A DNA stretch of 62,988 bases, taken from positions 1 through 62,988 of the forward strand of contig CAMCWB010000014.1 in assembly GCA_945882315.1 (NCBI GenBank), read 5' to 3'. The translations under genes and the position numbers were made by a program. Below the pieces are notes generated by a model. It had not been told where the DNA came from, did not search any database, and worked only from the letters and a program-made list of their open reading frames with translations. Shown here piece by piece: positions 43,014 to 50,400 of the stretch; position 1 is the first letter of the stretch, and each line of letters starts with the position of its first letter. The DNA is from Bauldia litoralis (lineage in GTDB: Bacteria > Pseudomonadota > Alphaproteobacteria > Rhizobiales > Kaistiaceae).

Positions 43014-43400
43014 TTGACTGATCCGGTTCACGAGCTGATTGCGATATTCGTCATTCTGCAGGTCAAGCATTTCATCTGCGACTATCCGCTTCAGACGCTC
43101 TACCAGCTCCGCAACAAGGGCACCTATTTCCATCCGGGCGGCATCATCCATTCCGGACTGCACGCCCTGTTCACTACCGCCGCCTTCTTCATCGCGCCGC
43201 CCGGCTGGGGCCTCGGCATCGCCATCGTGGTCGGCGAGTTCCTCCTCCACTATCATATCGACTGGTCGAAGGAGCAGCTCATCCGCCAGAATGGCTGGGT
43301 CGTGGCCGGCCGCGAATTCTGGTGGGCGATCGGCGCCGACCAGCTCCTGCACTACCTCACCTATATCCTGATCGCCGCGCTGCTGGTCGGAGCGCAATAG
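43014..43400 (+). CDS. DUF3307 membrane protein
   Basis: 128 residues from a TTG start. Several membrane helices carry HFICDYPLQTLYQLRNKG, HSGLHALFTTAAFF and EFLLHYHIDWSKEQLI, the histidine/aspartate-bearing pattern of DUF3307 (H-x-x-x-D, H-x-x-x-H, H-x-x-x-D-x-x-K). The function is unknown. A purine-rich GCGGAGAGCGAG ribosome site precedes the TTG. It may be co-transcribed with the cyclase, 205 bases upstream. Confidence 0.85.
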   Translation: MTDPVHELIAIFVILQVKHFICDYPLQTLYQLRNKGTYFHPGGIIHSGLHALFTTAAFFIAPPGWGLGIAIVVGEFLLHYHIDWSKEQLIRQNGWVVAGREFWWAIGADQLLHYLTYILIAALLVGAQ

Positions 43401-43474
43401 CGCCGTAGCCGCCGCTCTTCCGTTTCAGGTTCCAGGCGGGAACCTGCCTATCCGCTATCGCGGGTGTGGGAACA

Positions 43475-43499
43475 GGAACTTGCCCGTCAGCACCGCGTT
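43475..43499 (+). promoter_or_regulatory. EcfG-type general stress promoter
   Basis: GGAAC (43475-43479), exactly 16 bases, then CGTT (43496-43499): a perfect match to the alphaproteobacterial EcfG consensus. It lies 46 bases upstream of the DUF4142 ATG and in the same orientation. Confidence 0.75.
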
Positions 43500-43545
43500 G
43501 CAGGCAGCCAGCTCGACGAGCTTTCTGCAGACAACGAGGTTTCCA

Positions 43546-44313
43546 ATGACCCGAACAATTACCGCGGGCGTCGCATCGGCCCTGCTGATGCTGACCGCCA
43601 GCACGGTGGCTCTCGCCGTGAACGACGAAGACTTCCTGCGCACCGCCATCGAGACCAATCTCGCCGAGATCGCCGCCGGCGAGATGGCGCAGGAGAAGGG
43701 TATGAGCGCCGCCGTCAAAACCTATGGCGAGGAACTCGTCGCCGACCACATGACGGCCAATGAGGAAGCGACCAAGCTCGCCACCATGGCGAGCGTCACT
43801 GTTTCGACGGCGCCCTCTGCCGAGGATCAGGCGGCGTCCGAGCGCATGGGTGCCTTGTCCGGCGACGAATTCGATCGCGAATTCGCAAGCCATATGGCGA
43901 TGGGGCACGAGAAGGCGATCGCCCTCTTCGAGGACAAGGCGGACGACGGCGACAACGCCGTCAGCGCCTTCGCCAAGGCGACGCTACCCACCCTCGAAAA
44001 GCATCTTGCGACCGCACAGGCGCTGACCGGCAGCGACGGCACAGCGATGGCGCCGGGCAGCGATATGTCGGCGCCCGTCACGGCCGCAACGGATACCGGC
44101 TCGACAGCGCCGGAAGCCGGCGCTCCCTTCGAAGGCGCCAACAGCTTCACCGAGGATCAGGCCAGGGATCTGGTCGCGGCGGCCGGCTATTCCGACGTCT
44201 CGTCGCTCGCCCGTGACGACAAGGGTATCTGGCGCGGCACCGCCAAATCGACGTCCGGCGATGTCAGCATCGCGGTCGACTACAAGGGCAATGTCGTGCC
44301 CGGCAACACGTAA
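43546..44313 (+). CDS. Periplasmic DUF4142 protein
   Basis: 255 residues. After a signal peptide (ITAGVASALLMLTASTVALA) comes the ferritin-like DUF4142 helical domain: DFLRTAIETNLAEIAAGEMAQ, VKTYGEELVADHMTANEEATKL, EFASHMAMGHEKAIALFE, LPTLEKHLATAQAL. The C-terminal 60 residues form an additional small domain (FTEDQARDLVAAAGYSDVS ... VSIAVDYKGNVVPG) resembling a PepSY-like strand pair. EcfG-type promoter control and the following stress protein point to a general stress role; the molecular function is unknown. Confidence 0.87.
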   Translation: MTRTITAGVASALLMLTASTVALAVNDEDFLRTAIETNLAEIAAGEMAQEKGMSAAVKTYGEELVADHMTANEEATKLATMASVTVSTAPSAEDQAASERMGALSGDEFDREFASHMAMGHEKAIALFEDKADDGDNAVSAFAKATLPTLEKHLATAQALTGSDGTAMAPGSDMSAPVTAATDTGSTAPEAGAPFEGANSFTEDQARDLVAAAGYSDVSSLARDDKGIWRGTAKSTSGDVSIAVDYKGNVVPGNT

Positions 44314-44325
44314 GGAAACCGGATC

Positions 44326-44919
44326 ATGAAAACGGTAAGTGAAGTTTACGACACCTACGGCCAGGCCCGCGCGGTGGTGACCGATCTGAATGCCGCCGGC
44401 GTTCCCGACTCGAAGATCAGCCTCGTCGCCAACAAATATGTCAGCGAAGAATATGACGAGATCGACGACTATTCCGACGCCGCAGCCGGTGCCGGCGTCG
44501 GCGCGGCGGTCGGCGGGGTCGGCGGCCTTCTGGCCGGTGTCGGCATGATCGCGATCCCCGGCGTCGGTCCGGTGGTGGCGGCGGGATGGCTCGCGGCGAC
44601 GCTTGCCGGCGCACTCGCCGGAGCAGCCACGGGCGGTGTCGTCGGTGCCCTGGTGGATGCCGGCATTCCCGATGGCGATGCGGATGTCTATTCCGAGTCG
44701 ATCCGCCGCGGCGGCACGCTGGTGACGGTGCAGGCCGAGGATGGCCAGGCCGCCACGGTGAAGGTGATCCTCGATCGCCACCAGCCGGTCGACCCGGCGA
44801 CCCGGCGCGACGAGTACACGGCCTCCGGCTGGAAGGGCTACGATCCCGCGGCGAAGCCTTATGATCTGAGCGAGGCTGAGCGGGAGCGAATCCGCTCGCC
44901 CTACTCCCAGCACCTCTGA
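44326..44919 (+). CDS. General stress protein (YflT/GSP17M-like, DUF1269-like glycine zipper)
   Basis: 197 residues. The N-terminal 17M-like fold (KTVSEVYDTYGQARAVVTDL, VPDSKISLVANKY) is followed by a long Gly/Ala-rich hydrophobic hairpin (about 55-115, glycine-zipper type) and a C-terminal strand-helix (GGTLVTVQAEDGQAATVKVIL). It begins 12 bases after the DUF4142 stop and shares its EcfG promoter; a strong terminator follows. It probably helps membrane or envelope stress survival, by family analogy only. Confidence 0.85.
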   Translation: MKTVSEVYDTYGQARAVVTDLNAAGVPDSKISLVANKYVSEEYDEIDDYSDAAAGAGVGAAVGGVGGLLAGVGMIAIPGVGPVVAAGWLAATLAGALAGAATGGVVGALVDAGIPDGDADVYSESIRRGGTLVTVQAEDGQAATVKVILDRHQPVDPATRRDEYTASGWKGYDPAAKPYDLSEAERERIRSPYSQHL

Positions 44920-44936
44920 ACTTTTTCATCACGCGA

Positions 44937-44964
44937 AAAGCCGGGACTTTTGTCCCGGCTTTTT
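44937..44964. terminator. Strong bidirectional hairpin terminator
   Basis: AAAGCCGGGAC (44937-44947), TTTT loop, GTCCCGGCTTT (44952-44962), followed by T. The A-tract on the left and T-tract on the right allow termination on both strands between the stress gene and the convergent esterase gene. Confidence 0.92.
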
Positions 44965-45000
44965 CACGTCGGCATTGCCTCGCGGCGACCCCTGAGCCGC

Positions 45001-46167
45001 CTAGCCCTTGATGAGCCCGGCTGCCTTAAGAGCCTGGTCGATGATCGCCTGCAAGGATTTGCCGCGAGGCGCCGCCGGCGCAGCGGCGCGTTCTTTTGCC
45101 GGATGGCCGGTGACTGCGGGCGGGCGCACGCCATCGGCGGGCTTGGGCGCCGGGATGTCGGGGTTCGCGGCGGCGGCAATTCCTGTCAGGCCGAAAAACT
45201 GCGCGATGTGAAACGAGGACGCAATGCCGGCATCGAGGATGAAGGGACCGGCCTCACCGCACGCGTCCGGTTCGCTTCCCGGCGCGACCGGCGTTCCGTG
45301 GCCCATGCCGGGGATGGAATAGGCCTCGACCACGTCCGCGCCGACCGCGTCCAGCCAGACCTCGTGGCGTGCTCCGCTCACCGTCGCGGTCCGTGTCGCC
45401 TGCTTCGGCAGGCCGTGCAGCGTCGTCCATTGCGCCGCGATCTCGCGGCTATTGGCGGGCACCACCGTCTGGTCGGCTTCGCCATGCCAGATCGAAATCC
45501 GCGGCCACTTTTTCGATGATGCCGGCGCCGCCTCGCGGACCAGCGCGGCAAGCGCCTCGGCCGATTTTCCGGAACCGCGAAACATGCAATCGAAGGCCTG
45601 CTGGACATTGCCGGCAACGCCGAAAGGCAGGCCGGCGATGATAGCGCCGGCGGCAAAGACGTCCGGATAGCAGGCGAGCATCGTCGAGGTCATGGCGCCG
45701 CCGGCCGAGAGGCCGGTGATGAAGATCCGGTCGCGATCGATGTGTTCTTCGGCGATCATCGTTTCGATCATCTTGAAGATCGAGAGCGCTTCGCCCTCGC
45801 CACGCCTCGTGTCGCCCGGCTGGAACCAGTTGAAGCAGCCATTCTGATTGTTCGCGGCAGCCTGCGCCGGCAGCAGCAGCGCGAAGCCATGCTTGTCGGC
45901 GAGCGATTTCCAGCCGGTGCCGGTGGCATAGGCCGCGGCTTCCTGGGTGCAGCCGTGGAGGAGGACGACGAGGCTTCGCTGCTTCGTCATGCCGCTCGGG
46001 ACATGGCTCAGCATTTTCAGCGCGCCGGGATTCGTCCCGAAATGCGGACGCAGCTTGAAGCCCGAGGCCGGAGCCGCCTGGCCGAAGGGCTGCGTGGCGG
46101 CTGTGCGCTCATGCCAGGCAAGCGTCTGGGCCTGCAGTTTCTCGATGGTTCGCTGAAGATTGGACAC
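45001..46167 (-). CDS. PHB depolymerase-family esterase
   Basis: 388 residues. The alpha/beta-hydrolase of the esterase-PHB type shows LVVLLHGCTQEAAAYA (oxyanion loop), ITGLSAGGAMTSTMLACYPDVFA (nucleophile Ser in G-x-S-x-G), ISIWHGEADQTVVP (Asp) and YSIPGMGHGTPV (His). No signal peptide is seen. The C-terminal tail is proline/alanine rich. Likely substrates are short-chain polyhydroxyalkanoates or aryl esters. Confidence 0.88.
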   Translation of the reverse strand: MSNLQRTIEKLQAQTLAWHERTAATQPFGQAAPASGFKLRPHFGTNPGALKMLSHVPSGMTKQRSLVVLLHGCTQEAAAYATGTGWKSLADKHGFALLLPAQAAANNQNGCFNWFQPGDTRRGEGEALSIFKMIETMIAEEHIDRDRIFITGLSAGGAMTSTMLACYPDVFAAGAIIAGLPFGVAGNVQQAFDCMFRGSGKSAEALAALVREAAPASSKKWPRISIWHGEADQTVVPANSREIAAQWTTLHGLPKQATRTATVSGARHEVWLDAVGADVVEAYSIPGMGHGTPVAPGSEPDACGEAGPFILDAGIASSFHIAQFFGLTGIAAAANPDIPAPKPADGVRPPAVTGHPAKERAAAPAAPRGKSLQAIIDQALKAAGLIKG

Positions 46168-46467
46168 GGGGCCCTTTCAAGTGCCGGAGGCTCGATGCTA
46201 CGGTCGCACAGAATTGCTGCACTGCACAAATATGGCGGCGAGCCTTGCCGGAGAATGCCCTGCGGCAATCCGCCGGCGCTTGTCTTCCGGGCTGCGGAAA
46301 ACGCAGGATCGACGCCCTATCGGCAAAGGCAAAGAAAAAGCCCGCTTGTACGGTTTCGTGTTAGCTTCGGGTTCAGATCCTCTGGGATCGCCTCTCACGC
46401 TCGGTTTGACGATGGTTGATCCGCTCTGGAGACGGAGCGTGGTTTTGCGCGTGCACCGGAGACCTTC

Positions 46468-47556
46468 GTGGACACGACCAGCTTCAGCACCCAATTCACG
46501 GCCCTCGAGGATGCCTGGGCGCTGGCGCAGGGCATTGTCGATACGGTCCGCGAACCTGTCCTGGTGCTCGACAAGGAGCTTCGCGTCATCGCGGCCAGCC
46601 GCTCCTTCTATGCGGCTTTCAAGGTCACCCCCGAAGAAACCCAGGGCCGTCTTGTCTATGCGCTGGGCGATGGCCAGTGGGATATTCCGGCGCTGCGCGT
46701 GCTTTTGGAGAAGATCATCCCCGAGCGCAGCGAGATCGAAGGCTACGAAGTCGAGCATGAGTTTCCCGACCTCGGGCACCGCACCATGTGCCTCAACGCG
46801 CGCAAGGTCTATTATGCCCATGGCACAAGCACGACCATTATCCTCGGCATCGAGGACATCACCGCGCAGCGCGTCCTGGAACGGGAAAAGGACGAACTGC
46901 TGCGGATGAAGGACACGCTGATGGCGGAGCTCGAGCACCGCGTCGCCAACAGCCTGCAGATCATCGCGAGCATTCTTCTGATGAAGGCGCGGACGGTCAA
47001 ATCGGAAGAGACGCGGCTGCACCTGCAGGATGCCCGCGAAAGGGTGATGTCCGTCGCCGCCGTGCAGCAGCAGCTGCACGCCTCCGGTTCCGCCGGGCTG
47101 ATCGACATGGTCCCCTATCTCACGCGCCTGTCGCAGAGCCTGGCGACCTCAATGATCGGCGACACGCGGCCGATTGTATTGAAAGTCACCGGCGATGGCG
47201 GATTCGCCACCTCGCGTCAGGCGGAAAGCCTCGGGCTGATCGTCACCGAGCTGGTCATGAACGCCCTGAAGCATGCCTTCCCGGGAGACAAGGACGGAAG
47301 CCTGATCGTCGTCGCCTATCAGACCGCCGGCACAGACTGGAAGCTCTCGGTCTCCGATAATGGCGTCGGCAAGCCGGACGGTGTCTTTGCCCAGCCGAAA
47401 AGCGGTCTCGGCACCGGGATCGTCACGGCGATCTCGCAACAGCTCGACGCCAAGGTCGAAGTCCTTTCCGGGCCGACCGGCACGTCCGCCTCGGTGACGT
47501 ATGCCACGTTCCCGCCGAGCGCCATGCAGCCTGCGGCGAACGCCGCGGCGATCTAG
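46468..47556 (+). CDS. PAS-HisKA_2 sensor histidine kinase
   Basis: 362 residues from a GTG start. The N-terminal PAS domain (ALAQGIVDTVREPVLVLDKELRVIA split over a strand-helix pair, FKVTPEETQGR) is followed by the HisKA_2 phospho-acceptor helix (DTLMAELEHRVANSLQIIAS, His in E-H-R-V-A-N) and a HATPase_c domain (LIVTELVMNALKHAFP N-box, DNGVGKPDG, GLGTGIV). It has no membrane helix, so it is a soluble kinase. HisKA_2/HWE kinases in this group often feed the PhyR-EcfG stress pathway; that link is inference. No response regulator is adjacent. Confidence 0.9.
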   Translation: MDTTSFSTQFTALEDAWALAQGIVDTVREPVLVLDKELRVIAASRSFYAAFKVTPEETQGRLVYALGDGQWDIPALRVLLEKIIPERSEIEGYEVEHEFPDLGHRTMCLNARKVYYAHGTSTTIILGIEDITAQRVLEREKDELLRMKDTLMAELEHRVANSLQIIASILLMKARTVKSEETRLHLQDARERVMSVAAVQQQLHASGSAGLIDMVPYLTRLSQSLATSMIGDTRPIVLKVTGDGGFATSRQAESLGLIVTELVMNALKHAFPGDKDGSLIVVAYQTAGTDWKLSVSDNGVGKPDGVFAQPKSGLGTGIVTAISQQLDAKVEVLSGPTGTSASVTYATFPPSAMQPAANAAAI

Positions 47557-47690
47557 CCGCTGCTATCGGATGGCGGAAAAGGTTCGCGGTCTCGCCGACT
47601 GGATCGAGACCAGCCCGCCGCGCATCGCGCGACGCTGGAAGGTACAGGCGAAGCGCTAGCTGCCGGCGATCGCGCGTGCGGCGAGGCAGC

Positions 47691-48071
47691 TCAGACGCGC
47701 TGGTTCATCCGGCGCAGGCGCTCGGCCAGCACCCGCATCACGTCGAGCGCGAAATAGGGCGCGTCCTGGACGAGGATGATGAACAGCCGCTCGTCGATCG
47801 GGATCAGCTCGGCGTCTTCGGCGGCGATCGCCGAGGCGCTGCGCGGGGCGTGATCGATGAGGGCCATCTCGCCGAAGATGCCGCCGGCCTCGACTTCCTC
47901 GACCGTCTGGTCGGCGACCTGGATGGCGACGCGGCCGCTGCGGACGAGGAACATCTCCTTGGCCGGGGAGCCCTTGACGATGACCGTCTCGCCCTTGGCG
48001 AATTTGCGCAGCGGCACGTCGGGCCGGTCGAGGATCTTGAAGTCGACTTTGTGCGTCTCAAGGATGGTCAT
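47691..48071 (-). CDS. Small stand-alone cyclic-nucleotide-binding protein
   Basis: 126 residues, essentially one cNMP barrel: FAKGETVIVKGSPAKEMFLV, the intact cassette FGEMALIDHAPRSASAI (Glu68, Arg77) and a C-terminal helix (VMRVLAERLRRMNQRV). There is no output domain. The ATG at 48071 gives the natural start; upstream in-frame residues are not family-like. It is divergent from the YqjI-like regulator, with the long inverted repeat 185 bases before its start. Confidence 0.87.
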   Translation of the reverse strand: MTILETHKVDFKILDRPDVPLRKFAKGETVIVKGSPAKEMFLVRSGRVAIQVADQTVEEVEAGGIFGEMALIDHAPRSASAIAAEDAELIPIDERLFIILVQDAPYFALDVMRVLAERLRRMNQRV

Positions 48072-48255
48072 GGGAGGCCCCCGCTGCGTATTTTTTTCAT
48101 AATGCCAGAAACACAATTTCGGAGCCAGTGATGCTGGAAACCAATGACGGATTTGTGACAGCCGCGACCGGCCGGAATCCCAACGATGACGGCGCGCCGG
48201 CGCCTATTTTTTTAGTTTGCGAGGGATCGGCCAAGGCGTGGTTCCTTTCCGATAG

Positions 48256-48312
48256 GTCCGATATAGGTCCAGATATATCTTAACTGTCGATATATCTGGA
48301 CTTATATCGGAC
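48256..48312. promoter_or_regulatory. 24-bp inverted repeat, likely operator of the PadR regulator
   Basis: Arms 48256-48279 and 48289-48312 match at 23 of 24 positions around a 9-base spacer (TTAACTGTC). Each arm contains GATATA and AGATATATC half-sites. The right arm ends two bases before the regulator ATG (48315). AT-rich GATATATC-type palindromes are the expected target of YqjI/PadR winged-helix dimers, so autorepression is likely. Confidence 0.75.
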
Positions 48313-48314
48313 TG

Positions 48315-48878
48315 ATGAAACACAGATTTGCACACGGTCCGGTCCGTCATTCCCGGGAAACACACGAGCATCATGAACACGCCCATGGCGGCCGCCACCA
48401 CCGGCATGATCGCGGCGGCCGCCGCGGCGGCCGGCTCTTCGACTATGGCGACCTCAGGCTATTGCTGCTCGCCATCATCGCCGAGCGGCCGAGCCATGGG
48501 TACGAACTCATCAAGACGATCGAGGAGCGCCTCGGCGGCAGCTATTCGCCGAGCCCCGGCGTCATCTACCCGACGCTCGCCTGGCTCGAGGACATGGGCT
48601 ACGCGGTCATCGAGGTCGAGGGCGGCCGTAAGCGCTATCGGATCACCACCGAGGGCGAAAGCTTCCTCGCCGCCAACCGGGCGGCGGCCGACGAGCTCCT
48701 GTCGCGGACCGGATCGCCCGATGGAGGCGACCATGTCCCGGCCCCGCTGGTGCGGTCGATGGAAAACCTGAAACTGGCGTTGCGGTTGCGCTTGAAGCGC
48801 GGATCGATCGACCAGGCGACGGCCGAAGGCATCGCCGCGGCGCTCGACGCGGCCGCCCAGACGGTGGAGCGGAGCTGA
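48315..48878 (+). CDS. YqjI-like PadR-family regulator with His-rich metal-binding N-terminus
   Basis: 187 residues. The first 40 are histidine/arginine/glycine rich (HSRETHEHHEHAHGGRHHRH), as in E. coli YqjI (NfeR), which uses this segment to sense nickel/iron. The PadR winged helix follows: LFDYGDLRLLLLAIIAERPS, HGYELIKTIEERLGG, YSPSPGVIYPTLAWLEDMGY, KRYRITTEGESFL. A C-terminal dimer helix closes it. In E. coli YqjI controls the ferric reductase yqjH; none lies here, but the cNMP gene diverges from the same palindrome-bearing region. Confidence 0.9.
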   Translation: MKHRFAHGPVRHSRETHEHHEHAHGGRHHRHDRGGRRGGRLFDYGDLRLLLLAIIAERPSHGYELIKTIEERLGGSYSPSPGVIYPTLAWLEDMGYAVIEVEGGRKRYRITTEGESFLAANRAAADELLSRTGSPDGGDHVPAPLVRSMENLKLALRLRLKRGSIDQATAEGIAAALDAAAQTVERS

Positions 48879-48937
48879 TCGGCACCCGACGCCCCGGCGC
48901 TGGAATGCGATTCACTTAGCTGAAGATTCTCCACACG

Positions 48938-49053
48938 TTCGGTGTCATGCCCGCGCCGGCGGGCATCCAGTAAACACCGTCAGAAATTATTGCCGTCAGC
49001 GGCTGCGTTTACTGGTTCCTCGCCTTCGCGAGGATGACACTCGAGGGTTGGGC
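48938..49053. repeat. Intergenic repeat, family 4
   Basis: GTGTCATGCCCGCGCCGGCG/GGGCATCC hairpin followed by TTCCTCGCCTTCGCGAGGATGACA, a dispersed-repeat type. It fills the gap between the PadR gene and the convergent ATP-grasp gene. Nothing else was recognised in 48879-49131. Confidence 0.6.
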
Positions 49054-49131
49054 CCTCTACTGCCCACCTCACCACGATGCCTTGTGCAAAGGCCTCCAGG
49101 GGAGGGTGTTTCTGTGGAGGGGTGACGCGCT

Positions 49132-50400
49132 CTAAGTCGTCTTCTCTTCGGCGCTGGCCGTGCTCCGCAGCCGCTTCGCCAGGGCCTGCAGGAGCTTCCA
49201 TCCGATGCTCCCGTTCCGTTCGACCAGCGGCCGAAACTCCCAGAAGGTGAGCCCGTAGCAGACGAGGTCGGTAGCGGCGGTCACCGTTACCGAGCGCGGC
49301 CCGCCGTCGATCAGGGCGACCTCGCCGAAATGGTCGCCTGGGCCGAGGGTCGCCACCGGGACGCCCTTGCTCGAGACGGTCGCCTCGCCCGATTCGATGA
49401 TGAAAAAAGCGGCGCCGCCCGAGCCTTCCATGATCACGGTCTCGCCCTCGGCAAAGCGGCGCTCCTTGAGCAGGCGGCCGATCTGCTCGGTCTGCCTCCT
49501 GTCCATGCCGCTGAAAAGGTCGACGCGCTGGAGGGTCGCGGCCGGGTCGCGGGCCGGCGGGGCGGGCGGCGGCGGTTCGCTGCGCGCCGTGCCGGTGGTG
49601 ACGGCCCGGCACTGCAACAGGTAGAGCGTGCCGTCCTGGAAGGCCCATTCGATGTCGCGGCGCGGGCCGTAGACCTTCTCGCATCGGAGCGCGAGCTCGC
49701 CCAGCGCGGCAAGCTCCGTATCGCCGAGACAGATCCGGGTCATCTCGGCCGGCTCGACCGGCTCTTCGAAGGTGCCGCCATTCGGCAGCGCGCGGATGGC
49801 GATGCGCTTGCGTCCGGCCTTGCGCTCCAGCACCTGCCCCGAACGGTCGAGGCGGAAATGGTCGGGGACGACGAGACCGGCGACGACGGCTTTGCCGAGA
49901 CCCCAGCTCGCCTCGATCAGGCGCTCGTCGGCGCCGGTGACCGGGTGCTCGGTGAACATGACGCCGGCAACCGCCGGGTTGAGGAGCGTCTGCACGACGA
50001 CGCCGACGCTCGGCCGGGTGAACAGGCCGACCTTCTGGCGATAGGTGATGGCCGAGTCGGAATTCGCCGACCACCACACTTCACGGACGGCGTCGGGGAC
50101 GTCGGCCGCCGAATGGACGTTGAGCACGGTGAGATGCTGCCCGGCGAAGCTTGCCGAGGCACCGTCCTCATCGACCGCCGAGGAGCGCACGGCGAACGGC
50201 GCCGGCAGATCGCCGATGGTCTTCGCAAGCGTCTCGATCGCCCTCGCGTCGCCCGAGGCGATCGCCTCGACCAGATCGCCCGACAGCGCGACGCCCGGCG
50301 GGACGGGGAGGCCGGCGCGGGCCGCATCGCCGAGGCCGACGGCCTTCGACCCGTAAAGCGCCGTCTCGCGGGCCTTGGCGAAGGGGACAGCTCGCTTCAC
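49132..50400 (-). CDS. PPDK/RPH-type ATP-grasp domain fused to a cyclic-nucleotide-binding domain
   Basis: 422 residues. About 1-270 is the PEP/pyruvate-binding ATP-grasp domain of dikinases: GSKAVGLGDAARAGLPVPPG (ATP lysine 19), PFAVRSSAVDEDG (Arg72), NPAVAGVMFTEHPVTG, EASWGLGKAVVAG and the terminal DIEWAFQDGTLYLLQCRAV (Glu251, Gln263, Arg265). A proline-rich linker (about 275-287) leads to a cNMP domain (290-410) with intact cassette HFGEVALIDGGPRSVTV (Glu360, Arg369). It should phosphorylate the histidine of its partner (next entry) using ATP. Its ATG overlaps the partner's stop by four bases. The cNMP fusion suggests cAMP gating. Confidence 0.87.
   Translation of the reverse strand: MKRAVPFAKARETALYGSKAVGLGDAARAGLPVPPGVALSGDLVEAIASGDARAIETLAKTIGDLPAPFAVRSSAVDEDGASASFAGQHLTVLNVHSAADVPDAVREVWWSANSDSAITYRQKVGLFTRPSVGVVVQTLLNPAVAGVMFTEHPVTGADERLIEASWGLGKAVVAGLVVPDHFRLDRSGQVLERKAGRKRIAIRALPNGGTFEEPVEPAEMTRICLGDTELAALGELALRCEKVYGPRRDIEWAFQDGTLYLLQCRAVTTGTARSEPPPPAPPARDPAATLQRVDLFSGMDRRQTEQIGRLLKERRFAEGETVIMEGSGGAAFFIIESGEATVSSKGVPVATLGPGDHFGEVALIDGGPRSVTVTAATDLVCYGLTFWEFRPLVERNGSIGWKLLQALAKRLRSTASAEEKTT

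Noticed and set aside
47570-47659. A 29-residue frame after the histidine kinase (MAEKVRGLADWIETSPP...)
   Set aside because: It has a plausible start but no recognisable homology and no ribosome site; it is too short to support.
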